NCBI GenBank assembly: GCA_012512295.1
Contig: JAAZDI010000036.1
Span: 1-18,813 of the forward strand
DNA length: 18,813 nucleotides
Source: Syntrophomonadaceae bacterium
GTDB lineage: Bacteria > Bacillota > Ch66 > Ch109
Direction: 5' to 3'
Shown here: piece by piece, positions 7,783 through 16,700 of the stretch
Position numbering within the stretch: the first letter of the stretch is position 1
Layout of the letters: the number at the start of each line of letters is the position of its first letter
The notes under the pieces: model-generated
Database searches by the model: none
Seen by the model: only the letters and a program-made list of their open reading frames with translations
Told to the model about the DNA's origin: nothing
Program-made: the position numbers and the translations under genes

Positions 7783-8565
7783 CTATCTTCCTTTAAATGC
7801 TGGCGGTCTTTTGTCTTTAAAAGCCGCAACCCCTTCCTTATGGTCTTCAGTGTTAAGACACAGGGATTGTAAGTCTTCTTCTAACTCCAACATAGTCTCC
7901 AAACTTACCTCAAAGCTTCTATTGATCATTTTTTTCATAGAGGCTATAGCAAATGGTGCGGATTTGGCCAGTCTTTCGGCAAATTTATAAGTTTTTTCTT
8001 CGAGTTCACTGTCTTCAACCACATAGTTGACAATTTTTAAATCCAGTGCTGTAGCAGAATCGATAGCATCTGCAGTAAACATCAACTCTTTGGCTTTGTG
8101 CAAACCTACAGCCTTAGGCAACAGATAGTTGCCACCACAATCCGGCACTAATGCCACATTCGCAAAGCTTTGTATAAATTTGGCAGATTTTGCACAGAAT
8201 ATGATGTCACACGCTAATGCAAAATTAAATCCTGCGCCAGCCGCCACACCGTTTACCATTGCGATAAACGGCTTATCCATGCCCATTATCAACTTAATAA
8301 GCTTTCCTGCCAATTGAATAAACCTTTTTGCCTCAACTGAATTTTTGATTTGAACGAGGTGAAAAAGGTCTCCGCCAGCACAAAAGGCCCTTCCTTTTCC
8401 CGTTAAGACAACCACCCTTACTTCAGGATCTTTTTCGACTTCTAACAGAGCTTCTAAAAAATCATCTGCTAAAACGTCGTTGAGCGCATTCAAAGCATTG
8501 GATCTGTTAAGGATAATGGTAGCAATTGACCCTTTTTTCTCGACAATTACCGTTTTTTCACTCAT
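7783..8565 (-). CDS. Enoyl-CoA hydratase/isomerase-family protein (PaaG-like active site)
   Basis: A 260-residue crotonase-fold protein acting on an acyl-CoA in the cytosol. The oxyanion-hole regions AFCAGGDL (about 60-67) and NGVAAGAG (about 105-112) are present, as is the C-terminal FKDKRPPAF helix region. The two glutamates used by classical enoyl-CoA hydratases are absent: N114 and about F134 occupy those places. Instead it has VPDCGG with Asp142, matching the single-aspartate arrangement of PaaG-type isomerases. It may therefore move a double bond (delta3 to delta2) or open a ring rather than hydrate. The start at 8565 is chosen because AAGGAGGA lies 8 bases upstream; an open frame extends 24 codons further but lacks such a site. 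It lies between the transporter and the CoA-transferase genes. Confidence 0.88.
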   Translation of the reverse strand: MSEKTVIVEKKGSIATIILNRSNALNALNDVLADDFLEALLEVEKDPEVRVVVLTGKGRAFCAGGDLFHLVQIKNSVEAKRFIQLAGKLIKLIMGMDKPFIAMVNGVAAGAGFNFALACDIIFCAKSAKFIQSFANVALVPDCGGNYLLPKAVGLHKAKELMFTADAIDSATALDLKIVNYVVEDSELEEKTYKFAERLAKSAPFAIASMKKMINRSFEVSLETMLELEEDLQSLCLNTEDHKEGVAAFKDKRPPAFKGR

Positions 8566-9141
8566 GCTTCCTTCCTCCTTGTATAATATAGTTAGTCTTC
8601 CGACGTACTGAAAAATCAACTTTAAGCTCCTTGACAACCATATAGGAGTTCTGATACCTTTTGTCTAAATTATTCTTATAGCAGCAGTGGGTTTCGACAT
8701 TCCTCCTTGGTAAGCTTGCTGTCCGAAAAAAAGAGTGTTGCCCCTCCCCAATGAGATGTATCGAATGAACATGTTGTGGATGCAGCTTGCTGCATGCTTC
8801 GAGTTAGGCACAAAGTTGAAACTTATAGGGATAGGAATAGATAAGTTATGGCGGTATTGATGTAGCTAAGTATTGTCATGAGGTTTGCGCCGCTGATAAA
8901 GGTGGTAATGTGATCCTTGAAATTTTTAAGGTAACAGACCTTTTGACCCTAACTATCAACAATCACCCACAAAGTCTCTTTAGTACCAGAATCTCTATGT
9001 AGTTGTCAAAGAACAATTTAATATTTTATTGACTTTTCATAGCACGTCTTTTTTTATAATAATTATAAATTTGTTAAACCATAATTATTTGATGGTAATT
9101 TGTGCAATGGATCCGATTCAGGATTGCCTCTTTTCTTGGAA
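8566..9141. other. Gene-poor region with IS110 scar
   Basis: This 576-bp gap between the transporter stop and the hydratase-family start carries an IS110-like N-terminal remnant on the plus strand and the upstream flank of that remnant. The flank has a near-palindrome ATGCAGC-TT-GCTGCAT at about 8778-8793. I found no -24/-12 promoter and no convincing sigma-70-type promoter for the hydratase-family gene, although TATATT/TATTAT-like boxes occur just upstream of its ribosome binding site. Confidence 0.5.
8847..8996 (+). pseudogene. IS110-family transposase, N-terminal remnant
   Basis: The frame from 8847 reads YGGIDVAKYCHEVCAADKGG followed by NVILEIFKV. This matches the opening of IS110-family transposases, where the Asp of GIDVAK is the first of the DEDD metal-binding residues in the RuvC-like domain. 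No start codon is in frame just upstream, and the similarity dissolves after about 8935, with a stop at 8994-8996. The remaining roughly 300 residues, including the C-terminal serine-containing Tnp domain, are gone. It lies opposite to the neighbouring genes and interrupts what may once have been a shorter gap between transporter and hydratase-family genes. Confidence 0.7.
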
Positions 9142-10392
9142 TTAGTTTGATATACTATCTGGTTGCTTTTTGTTCGCCATACTATGTCTTTTCTTTAATT
9201 GTTGCTGAATTATTAATGTTAAAGCAATTCCTATACACCCCATTACCGCTGCAACTACAAAGGCTTGGTTATATCCTCCGCTAGCTTCTACTACCTTCCC
9301 TGCCAAAATAGGGCCTATCACTCCAGCCATCGAAAATGCTGAGAACATGATCCCATAATTCTGACTGAGGTACTTTAATCCAAACATATCAGCCACAATC
9401 GTTGGGAAAATTCCTAATAATCCACCGAAGCATAGACCAACTAAACAAATGGAAATGATAAAGCTGGGAAAGGTAGTAACTGTTGTTAAGTAAAACATAC
9501 TAGCAGCTGAAGTGGCATAAAGCATTGCCAACGCTACATATCGGCCTAGTTTATCGGAAACCATCCCCCAGAATATTCTTCCACTTGTATTAGCAAGCGA
9601 TAAAATACTTACAGCCCCGGTAGCTTGGGCTACCGACAAACCGATTACCTTTTGGCCAATGGGAGAAGCGTGACCAATAATCATCAACCCTGCTACTGCC
9701 CCCATTACATATAGGATCCAGAGTACGTAAAACATAGGATCTAATATCATTTCTCTTGGTGATTGATTAACCATACTTACACCTATTTCAGCTGTAGCAG
9801 GCGGTTCCCAACCTTCTGGCTTATAATTAGTCGGTGGTGCTTTTACGCGAAATGAGCTGCCAATAATAAGTATAAGATATATAACTCCTAAAATGTTGAA
9901 AGCCCGTAGTACACCAAAACTTTGAATTAACATATTGCCGATCGGGGCAAAGAAAAACGCTCCCATGCCCAATCCTGCAGCAATCAGTCCCGAAGCTAGC
10001 CCACGCTTATCGGGGAACCAACGAACAGTGTTGGAAACTGCACAAGAATAAACTGTCCCTACTCCAAAACCTGCCAAAACCCCATGTGTTAAATATAAGT
10101 GCCATAAAGATGTTGTAAATCCAGCCAAAAACACTCCAATTCCGAAAAGAACCCCTCCCAAAAACAAGGTAAAAGTGGGGCCTTTTTTAGCCTGAACATT
10201 ACCTTCGATAACCATGGATATTGGCATCATTACAAGAATAAGAGTAAAGGTTATCGCTGCTTGGCTAGGCGACCAGTCGAAAATTTGTAATAGGGGCCCT
10301 TGGAAAACACTCCAAGCATAAGCCGATCCGATACATAAGTTACATAACATACTAGCAATTAAAACAACCCACCTATTGACTGTTCTTTCCAC
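9142..10392 (-). CDS. MFS transporter, oxalate/formate antiporter (OFA) family
   Basis: A 416-residue membrane protein with about twelve hydrophobic segments split by a central hydrophilic loop (about residues 185-215). The opening NRWVVLIASMLCNLCIGSAYAWSVF and the PEGWEPP motif in the central loop are hallmarks of the OFA family, whose members carry small carboxylates such as oxalate, formate or lactate. The loop between segments 2 and 3, the VRWFPDKRGLASG stretch and SDKLGR in the second half are typical MFS cytoplasmic motifs. It starts with GTG, preceded by GAGGTGA. The substrate is not readable from sequence; given the neighbours, a short unsaturated or hydroxy acid is the likeliest. A -24/-12 promoter lies about 50 bp upstream of its start. 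Confidence 0.9.
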   Translation of the reverse strand: MERTVNRWVVLIASMLCNLCIGSAYAWSVFQGPLLQIFDWSPSQAAITFTLILVMMPISMVIEGNVQAKKGPTFTLFLGGVLFGIGVFLAGFTTSLWHLYLTHGVLAGFGVGTVYSCAVSNTVRWFPDKRGLASGLIAAGLGMGAFFFAPIGNMLIQSFGVLRAFNILGVIYLILIIGSSFRVKAPPTNYKPEGWEPPATAEIGVSMVNQSPREMILDPMFYVLWILYVMGAVAGLMIIGHASPIGQKVIGLSVAQATGAVSILSLANTSGRIFWGMVSDKLGRYVALAMLYATSAASMFYLTTVTTFPSFIISICLVGLCFGGLLGIFPTIVADMFGLKYLSQNYGIMFSAFSMAGVIGPILAGKVVEASGGYNQAFVVAAVMGCIGIALTLIIQQQLKKRHSMANKKQPDSISN

Positions 10393-10440
10393 AAACTCAC
10401 CTCTCTCCTTCGAAAAATTTTAATGTTTGACTATGTTACG

Positions 10441-10458
10441 TTGCAAACCTTATGCCAA
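10441..10458 (-). promoter_or_regulatory. Sigma-54 (-24/-12) promoter of the transporter gene
   Basis: On the minus strand the sequence reads TTGGCATAAGGTTTGCAA. The invariant GG (10456-10455) and GC (10444-10443) are spaced exactly as in sigma-54 promoters, and the flanks TTGGCA and TTTGCAA fit the consensus well. Transcription would start near 10431, leaving a leader of about 39 nt before the GTG at 10392. An activator of the right class is encoded immediately upstream. Confidence 0.85.
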
Positions 10459-10517
10459 CAACTAGCATCCTATTATATTAAACCCGTCAATGCTTTGGTA
10501 CAATTGGGAAATACACA

Positions 10518-10561
10518 AAAAAAGGTTGACAAATTTTTTAATAAATTTGTCAACCTTTTTT
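10518..10561 (-). terminator. 19-bp perfect inverted repeat: activator-gene terminator and/or enhancer site
   Basis: AAAAAAGGTTGACAAATTT (10518-10536) is perfectly repeated in inverted orientation at 10543-10561, around a 6-base loop. It ends in T-runs in both directions and lies 64 bp past the activator stop, so it fits a bidirectional Rho-independent terminator. Its centre is also about 108 bp upstream of the predicted sigma-54 start, where activator binding sites usually lie, so a dual role is possible. Confidence 0.75.
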
Positions 10562-10624
10562 AAAAATGTTTTCAAATAACTACAGAAAATTTTGCTATTT
10601 TGCTACATGTCTTAATATTGCAAC

Positions 10625-12046
10625 TTATGGTTTTTCAATATTGTATTCTTTCATCTTCTTCCATAGTACTGTTCTATGTATTCCTAAAATCTTCGACGCC
10701 TCGCTGACCTTCCAATTTGTTTGATTCATAATCTTCATGATATATTCTCGCTCCGAATCTCTTCTAATCTCTTTAAGGGTTTTTTTACATGGATTTGGTC
10801 TGGTTTCCTCTTCAGATAAATTTATATTAGCCCTTGTTTTATTATTAATATCCTTTCTAATATCTACTCTACATTCCATCACATCCTTTGTTGAGCATAT
10901 AACTAAACGTTCAATTACATTTTTCAATTCTCTAACATTGCCGGGCCATTCATAATCATTGGCTACGCGGATCGCTCTTTCCGATAATTTCTTTCTAGTG
11001 CCATATTTTTGATTCAGCAGCCGGATAAAATGATCCGACAAAATTTTTATATCTTCCTTTCTATCTCTCAACGGTGGTATCTTTATATGGACGACATTTA
11101 ATCTAAAATATAAATCTTCCCTAAATTTGCCTTCATGTACAAGCTTCCTTAAGTTTTTATTGGTAGCACATATTAACCTGACATCAATCCTCTGGATTTT
11201 TGTCCCACCAAGTCTCATTATCTCTTTACTTTCTAAAACCCTAAGTAGTTTAGCCTGAAGTGATAGTGGTAGTTCTGCCACCTCGTCTAGAAACAGTGTT
11301 CCATTGTTAGCAACCTCAAGCAATCCCAATTTCCCTTTTGAACTTGCACCGCTAAATGCACCATACTCATATCCAAATAACTCGGACTCCATGAGATGTT
11401 CAGGTATAGCAGCACAATTAATGGGTACAAAGGATTCTTCTGCCCTTCTACTATGCCTGTGAATAAATTTCGCAAGGAGATCTTTTCCGGTACCTGTTTC
11501 CCCTGTTATAAGTACGTTGGCATCAAACAACGCAACTCGTTTTGCCTCGTCAACAACTTCCTTCATGCATTTACTTTTATATACAAGTTCTTCTTCATTT
11601 AGATTCCTATCTCTAAAACAATCGATTTCAGTTCTTAACTTTATGTTTTTGTATTCTATGTTTTGTAAATAATCATTCACAAGTTCTTGTTCTTTAGTAT
11701 TTGTAAAAATAAACCTTAAGTTGTTTTTATCATCAAAAATCGGATTGCTGGTTACTATAAGCAATTTCCCCGTACATGTTTTTACCAGCCCTGTTTCAAT
11801 CTTCCTGCTTTTCGCAGCCTTTAAAGTTACTGATCGATCGTAATAACCTTTCCTTATTAAATCATCTATCTTTTTTCCTATAATCTCTTCTGGTTTTACA
11901 TTTAATATCCTCTTTACGGCGGAATTTACCATAAGTATCTTCCCTTTTTCATTTGTTATAATGATTAAATCATAGCTATTGTCCAATATATATTTTAAGT
12001 CAAGATTTGACATAACCGCAGATGCCGAAGTTGGGTTCATAACCAT
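10625..12046 (-). CDS. Sigma-54-dependent transcriptional activator with PAS sensor
   Basis: The 473-residue protein has an N-terminal PAS domain (about 14-125), a linker helix, an AAA+ domain and a C-terminal Fis-type helix-turn-helix. Walker A is GETGTGKD (182-189), the sigma-54 contact loop is GAFSGA (229-234, a common variant of GAFTGA), and Walker B is LFLDEVAE (251-258). The arginine-finger region FREDLYFRLNVV is present. The HTH (about 432-470) includes NWKVSEASKILGIHRTVLW. Such proteins bind enhancer DNA and hydrolyse ATP to open sigma-54 promoters; the PAS domain would sense a ligand or redox cue. GGGGAGA precedes the ATG at 12046; an ATG two codons later is an alternative. Its obvious target is the adjacent transporter promoter. 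A 12-bp inverted repeat lies in its own leader, and an IS4 element sits 71 bp upstream, so its native promoter may be displaced. Confidence 0.95.
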   Translation of the reverse strand: MVMNPTSASAVMSNLDLKYILDNSYDLIIITNEKGKILMVNSAVKRILNVKPEEIIGKKIDDLIRKGYYDRSVTLKAAKSRKIETGLVKTCTGKLLIVTSNPIFDDKNNLRFIFTNTKEQELVNDYLQNIEYKNIKLRTEIDCFRDRNLNEEELVYKSKCMKEVVDEAKRVALFDANVLITGETGTGKDLLAKFIHRHSRRAEESFVPINCAAIPEHLMESELFGYEYGAFSGASSKGKLGLLEVANNGTLFLDEVAELPLSLQAKLLRVLESKEIMRLGGTKIQRIDVRLICATNKNLRKLVHEGKFREDLYFRLNVVHIKIPPLRDRKEDIKILSDHFIRLLNQKYGTRKKLSERAIRVANDYEWPGNVRELKNVIERLVICSTKDVMECRVDIRKDINNKTRANINLSEEETRPNPCKKTLKEIRRDSEREYIMKIMNQTNWKVSEASKILGIHRTVLWKKMKEYNIEKP

Positions 12047-12063
12047 CGCTCTCCCCTATAATT

Positions 12064-12110
12064 GTTAATTTTTTAAATACCTACATTTCGCACCCCTATA
12101 AAAAATTAAC
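12064..12110 (-). promoter_or_regulatory. 12-bp perfect inverted repeat in the activator leader
   Basis: GTTAATTTTTTA at 12064-12075 and TAAAAAATTAAC at 12099-12110 are exact inverted copies, 23 bp apart. They lie 17-64 bp upstream of the activator ATG. Arms of this size near a regulator gene suggest a binding site for autoregulation or an RNA stem. The repeat shares AT-rich wording with, but is not the same as, the dyad at 10518-10561. Confidence 0.45.
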
Positions 12111-12117
12111 TTGATTT

Positions 12118-13719
12118 CAGTAGCGTTGCACAAAAATTTTAAGACGGTGTCAAGCATAAAAATGATAAATTATAGTTATTACTTTATATTCTAAATATGT
12201 TATATTTTTACAGTTATTTTTCTTCCCTGCGGTTAAAGGAGCAATCTCTTAAAGGTAGCCCTTTCCACATTTTAACATTAAGTATTCTTTTAGAGTATTA
12301 CCGGATCATAAGTTAAATCGTCCAAATGATCCGCCTCGCCTGCTATCACCTGCCTTAGGGTTTCTTGAAATATCCTTTCATGGTCTATTTTCCGCCGTCC
12401 TTTGGAGCTTCGTTTAGACTTACGATAAAGCTTCTGGACAAAATAAGGAAATGGTTCGTAAAGGCAGGTTTTTAGAAGTCTTTGAATTTGCAGTAACGGC
12501 CCTTCATAACCTGTTTTTAGCTTGATTAGCTTCAACATACAATAGGTGATAAGAGCTATGTAGAGCTGCATTTCTACGGCCTGCTGGCTTAAACTGTAAA
12601 AATGTTTAATGTACAGATGCTGCTTAATCCACTTGAAGAAAAGCTCGATCTGCCAGCGGTAGCGGTAGATATCGCCTATTTCTTCCGCAGGCAGTTCAAA
12701 GTTGTTCGTAATAATAATGATCGGGTTGCCGTTAAGGTCTTCTGTTTCGATAGACCTTAGGGGGTGGTGCATCTTTGTCAATCCGTCTTTGCCCAGGATA
12801 ACGATGCGATCTTTTTTAATGACGCTGCCGGGCTTTACAGGGAGTTCTTTAACTACTTCTACCAAGGCGTTTTTCTTTAAGCGGCTGGCAAAAAATATTC
12901 CTTGTTCGCAGTAATCATCAAACTTTTTATAATCGAGATAACCCCGGTCGAAAACGTTAAAGGCATCTTTTGATTCAACAACCAGTTCATCCATCTGGGT
13001 TTTATCCGCTTTCTTAGCAGGAGTAATTATGGCAGCATCGGGGAGGATCCCTTTTTCAAACAACCTCAGTCTTAAGTGTATCTTGATACCGCCTTTGGTT
13101 TTCCTAAAACTTGCCCAGCGATAGCGGGTTATACAAAGGCTGATAATCGAGGAATCGATCAGGTAAAGGTTGCCCAGTTCCTGTCTTATGGGTTTAAACC
13201 CTGTTTGGAAACCCACCTGCCGTACAAGATCCTGAAAAAGGGTCTGAACCGTTTCCGGCATCATGCTTCTTAATTTGCGAGAAAGCTGGGAAAAGCTAAT
13301 GGAATCAAGTTTGATTGCTTTGCTGAATTCTCTGTTACAAAGGTTATTGCTGATTTCTCTTAATGACCTTAGTTGCTCCAGTTGGGCAAAGACCATTAAA
13401 ATAATAAATTTAATGGCCGTTAGCTTTTTGACATATTTATCAACTTCTAGCTTCTGCAGCAGTTGATGAAATTTTTGTGAAAAAATTGGTTCAAACAGTT
13501 GATTAAATGTGGAATTTGTGGTATCCTTGCCTTGCATTTTTTATTCTCCTTTATATTAGGGATTATGGCAAGGACTACCATATATCCCTATTATAAAGGA
13601 TTTTTTTCTTTATTATGCAAGGTTTATATTACCATTTTATGCATTTGCTAGTTATTTCTTTTGTTTTCTTATTAATCCGTTACTTGACAAATTAAATTTT
13701 GATTTATGCAACGCTACTG
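12118..13719 (-). mobile_element. IS4-family insertion sequence, apparently complete
   Basis: The element is bounded by imperfect terminal inverted repeats. Both ends begin CAGTAGCGTTGCA (left at 12118-12130; complement at 13707-13719) and realign at TGTCAAG, bases 31-37 from each end. Between them lies one transposase gene with about 170 bp of non-coding sequence on each side. The flanks (TTGATTT on the left, ATATTTG on the right) give no clear target duplication. It separates sbcC from the catabolic block. The exact outermost bases are uncertain by a few positions. Confidence 0.85.
12290..13537 (-). CDS. IS4-family DDE transposase
   Basis: A 415-residue transposase with an N-terminal helical DNA-binding region (about 1-110) and a DDE nuclease core broken by a beta-rich insertion. 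Asp128 lies in YLIDSSIISL and Asp197 in NVFDRGYLD. The IS4 signature Y-x2-R-x3-E-x6-K is exact at Y291, R294, E298 and K305 in YRYRWQIELFFKWIK. The frame is intact with no internal stops, so the element may be active. AAGGAGA precedes the ATG at a normal spacing. It cuts both strands at the element ends and joins them to a new target. Family assignment is firm; the exact group is not. Confidence 0.93.
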   Translation of the reverse strand: MQGKDTTNSTFNQLFEPIFSQKFHQLLQKLEVDKYVKKLTAIKFIILMVFAQLEQLRSLREISNNLCNREFSKAIKLDSISFSQLSRKLRSMMPETVQTLFQDLVRQVGFQTGFKPIRQELGNLYLIDSSIISLCITRYRWASFRKTKGGIKIHLRLRLFEKGILPDAAIITPAKKADKTQMDELVVESKDAFNVFDRGYLDYKKFDDYCEQGIFFASRLKKNALVEVVKELPVKPGSVIKKDRIVILGKDGLTKMHHPLRSIETEDLNGNPIIIITNNFELPAEEIGDIYRYRWQIELFFKWIKQHLYIKHFYSLSQQAVEMQLYIALITYCMLKLIKLKTGYEGPLLQIQRLLKTCLYEPFPYFVQKLYRKSKRSSKGRRKIDHERIFQETLRQVIAGEADHLDDLTYDPVIL

Positions 13720-13750
13720 ATATTTGGTAATGTATAATTAAGTTCGAAGA

Positions 13751-16700
13751 CTAAGCAATCTCTATTTTAACCCTGGTCCCTCTTCCGCCCGGTTGAGCGG
13801 GATCGACTATTAATCTGCGGGCCAGGCGGTTCCTTAACTCGGGAACATGACTTATAATACCCACCGTTAGATTATCTTCATGCAGCCTCTCCAGTGTATC
13901 CATTACGACTTCCAGCAGCTCTGAATCAAGGGTTCCGAAGCCCTCATCTAGGAAGAAAAACTCGAGGGGATATTCACCCTTAAGCTGTATCTGCGAAGAA
14001 AGGGCCAGAGCTAGTGCCAGCGACGTAAGGAAGGTTTCACCACCCGAAAGGGTAGTGACAGGCCGTTTTACCCCTCCGTTTGCATCATCCCTCATGATAA
14101 AGGCCCCGCTTGAATCGACCTCCAGGGCATAACGGTGTTTTGTAAGTTTTCCTAAAATAGCAGACGCATCTAAAGCTACCCCTATTAGCTGTTCTTCTGC
14201 AATAAACTCAACAAAAGCGTTTCCCCTTAATACCGTCTGCAGTTCCTTTAACATCGATTCCTGTGTCTCTAAAGCCTGACGCCTTTTTTCCAGTTGAATC
14301 CATTTTGTATGTTTCTCTTTTGAGCTTTCGTATTCCAGTTTAGCTCCCCCTCTTTCTGATACCGCCCTTTGATAGGATTCCTTGGCCTTTTCAAGGCGGT
14401 CCTGCCACTCATCCCACTCTTCACGGGTCAAACGCCTGCCTCCCAGTTTGTGTTCCAGTTTGCGCCGGTCTTCTTCCAATGCGGTTCCCTTTTGCCTGTA
14501 TTCTTCTACCTCCAGTCTCCATTTTTCCCTCTGTTCAGCATCCGAAAGCGAATCCTCTGCTTCCCTAACAGAGTTAAAACCGGCCTCTTTGACAGCTTCA
14601 AGCAGCTTAGTTTTAGCCTTTGTAAATCTCTCATTAGAAAGTTTAAAAGCCCTTTCTGCCCCGGCTTTATTTTCCTGAGCTGTATTGAAGAGTTTCAGGG
14701 CTTCTTCATGCTCTTTTTTGATTTGTTTCTCCATCTCCCTTAAAGAATTTAAAATCTTGGTCTTCTCGTCAATAAGGGCCTGAGCGGGTTTGCCCTCCGT
14801 GATTTCCTCAAGTTTGGTCTTTAAGTCATCATATTTCTCTCTCTGCTGTTTCCCTTCAGATTTGATAACATTTATCCTGATTTCCAGTTCATTTCTTTGA
14901 GAGGTCAGGTTTTCTATAGCTTCTTCCGTTTCCCTGACTTTAGCCTCAAGCCCTCTTATTTTCTTCCCTAAATCAGCCGCCAATTTATCCCAATTCTGTA
15001 TTTTGGAATTCTCCTTTTCTATATCTTCAACGGGAACCTCTCCCCTCGCTGCCGTTAACCTCTCCACAGCAGCGGCTAATTCCCTTCGCGCCTCTTCTAT
15101 TCGGGCTTTCACCTCTTTTATGGCCTTTTCCCCGGCTATGAAAGTTGATTTAACCCCTTCAAATTTTTCCCTGTTTTGGCTTAATAACCCACCGCTTTTT
15201 TCAATTTCCGTCCGCAGTTCTTCGATTCTTGTCTGCCAATCCTGCAGGTTGCGGCTTTCCTCTAACAGCCCTTTTTCCCGTTCATCGAGAATTAATAAAA
15301 TTGAAGCCGTATCCTTTTCCCTCAAATCCCCGGGAAGTTTCTCCTTCAGCCCCTTTAATTTCATTTTTTTCTCTTCAACGGCTTTTTTGCCCGAATCAAC
15401 CATATATTCCATTGATCTAGTTTTTGCTGCCGCATTAGTCAGGGAAGCAATGCGATCATTTAATTCCCTTTTCAGGTCTTCCTCTTCCCGTTTGGCACGA
15501 TCAATTCTGGCCCTCAATTCATTTATCAGAGAATCATCTACTATCTCTGCAGGGGACGGGTGATGGATTGAACCGCAAACCGGACAGGGTTTACCGGGAT
15601 ATAGGGTCTCTGCCAGCCGGGAAGCCAGATTTTGCTGTTCAAATTCTTTTAAATCTCCTTCCAGCTGCTTGACTTTTACACCGGTCTCTTCACAAAGGGC
15701 TTTAACCCTATTGTAATCTTTTTCTATCAATTCATATTCCTCTTTAGCTTCCTTCAGCTCCTTTTCCTTTTTATTCTGGGCAGTGAGCTCAAAATCCAGT
15801 TCTTTTTCACATCTGGCCATTTCCTCTACCGATGACCTGAGCAAAGCAATTTCTTTCATTCTCGCAGCAAGGCTGCCTTCATCACCGGGTTTATTTGCCT
15901 GCATTTCGCTCAATCTGACCTTTAGGTTCTCTAATTTTTCTTCCAGGTTCCTTACTTCTTCCTGAATTTTATTCTTCAAATTCTGAATCTGTTCAAGTTC
16001 CTTTATCTTGGTTTTTAAGTCCTCTTCTAAATTCCTGGTTAACTTTTCGGCAGATAAATATGATTGTTTTGCATTGAAGGCTTCCCCTATCTGAAGGCGA
16101 TACTCCGGTGTAACAGTAAAACGGTCCAGTTTTTCTTTTAAATTTTTCATGCTTTCTTTATCTTTATCTCTCTGCCGGCAGATTTCCTCTAACCGGCTTT
16201 CAATAACCTTCCTGGAATTATTAACCCTTTCATATTCCTCTTGTAATCCCTTTATTATGCCCCTCAGCTTTATCAATTCCTCTTCGTAGTTTTTAGCCTG
16301 TTCAAGCTTCGCCAGGGTTTCAATTAATAACGGTTCATCCCTGTTTCGTTTCTGGGAGACATTTTCAAAGGAATCAAGGGTTTTACTGACTTTCTCTTTC
16401 GATCGTTCTAACTCAATAACGGCTTGATCCAGGTCTTTTTTAGCCTTCATAAGGCTATCTTCGGCTTCTTTTACTTCATTCAGGTAAGGCCTTATCCCTT
16501 CGGCCCTCAGGGCTGCATCTAACTTCCCTGCCTTTAAAGCAATTTCATCTTTTATGAGATCGAGCTGCCTCCTGGCCTTAATAACTTCTGCTAATTCCTG
16601 CTGCCATTCCCATAATTGTCTTTGTTTTTCGTATTCCTCCTCTACTTTTTTTAAAAATTCAGCCGATTTTATTTCCATTGCCCGAGCTTCAAGAAATTTT

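Noticed and set aside
8566..8637. Upstream extension of the hydratase-family gene by 24 codons
   Set aside because: The extension has no ribosome binding site, does not resemble the family N-terminus, and a strong AAGGAGGA sits correctly for the ATG at 8565.
12125..12153. Outward-facing TTGACA near the IS4 left end (and its mirror at 13684-13689) as a hybrid promoter
   Set aside because: The hexamer is 30-35 bp inside the element, and the base run at the -10 distance is TGCAAC, a poor match, so no promoter is supported.
12105..13735. Target-site duplication flanking the IS4 element
   Set aside because: Left flank (TTGATTT) and right flank (ATATTTG) do not give an exact direct repeat at any choice of boundary I tried.
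14369..15563. Long plus-strand frames opposite sbcC
   Set aside because: They are Ser/Phe/Leu-rich mirror frames of the Glu/Lys coiled-coil codons of SbcC, with no ribosome binding sites or known motifs.
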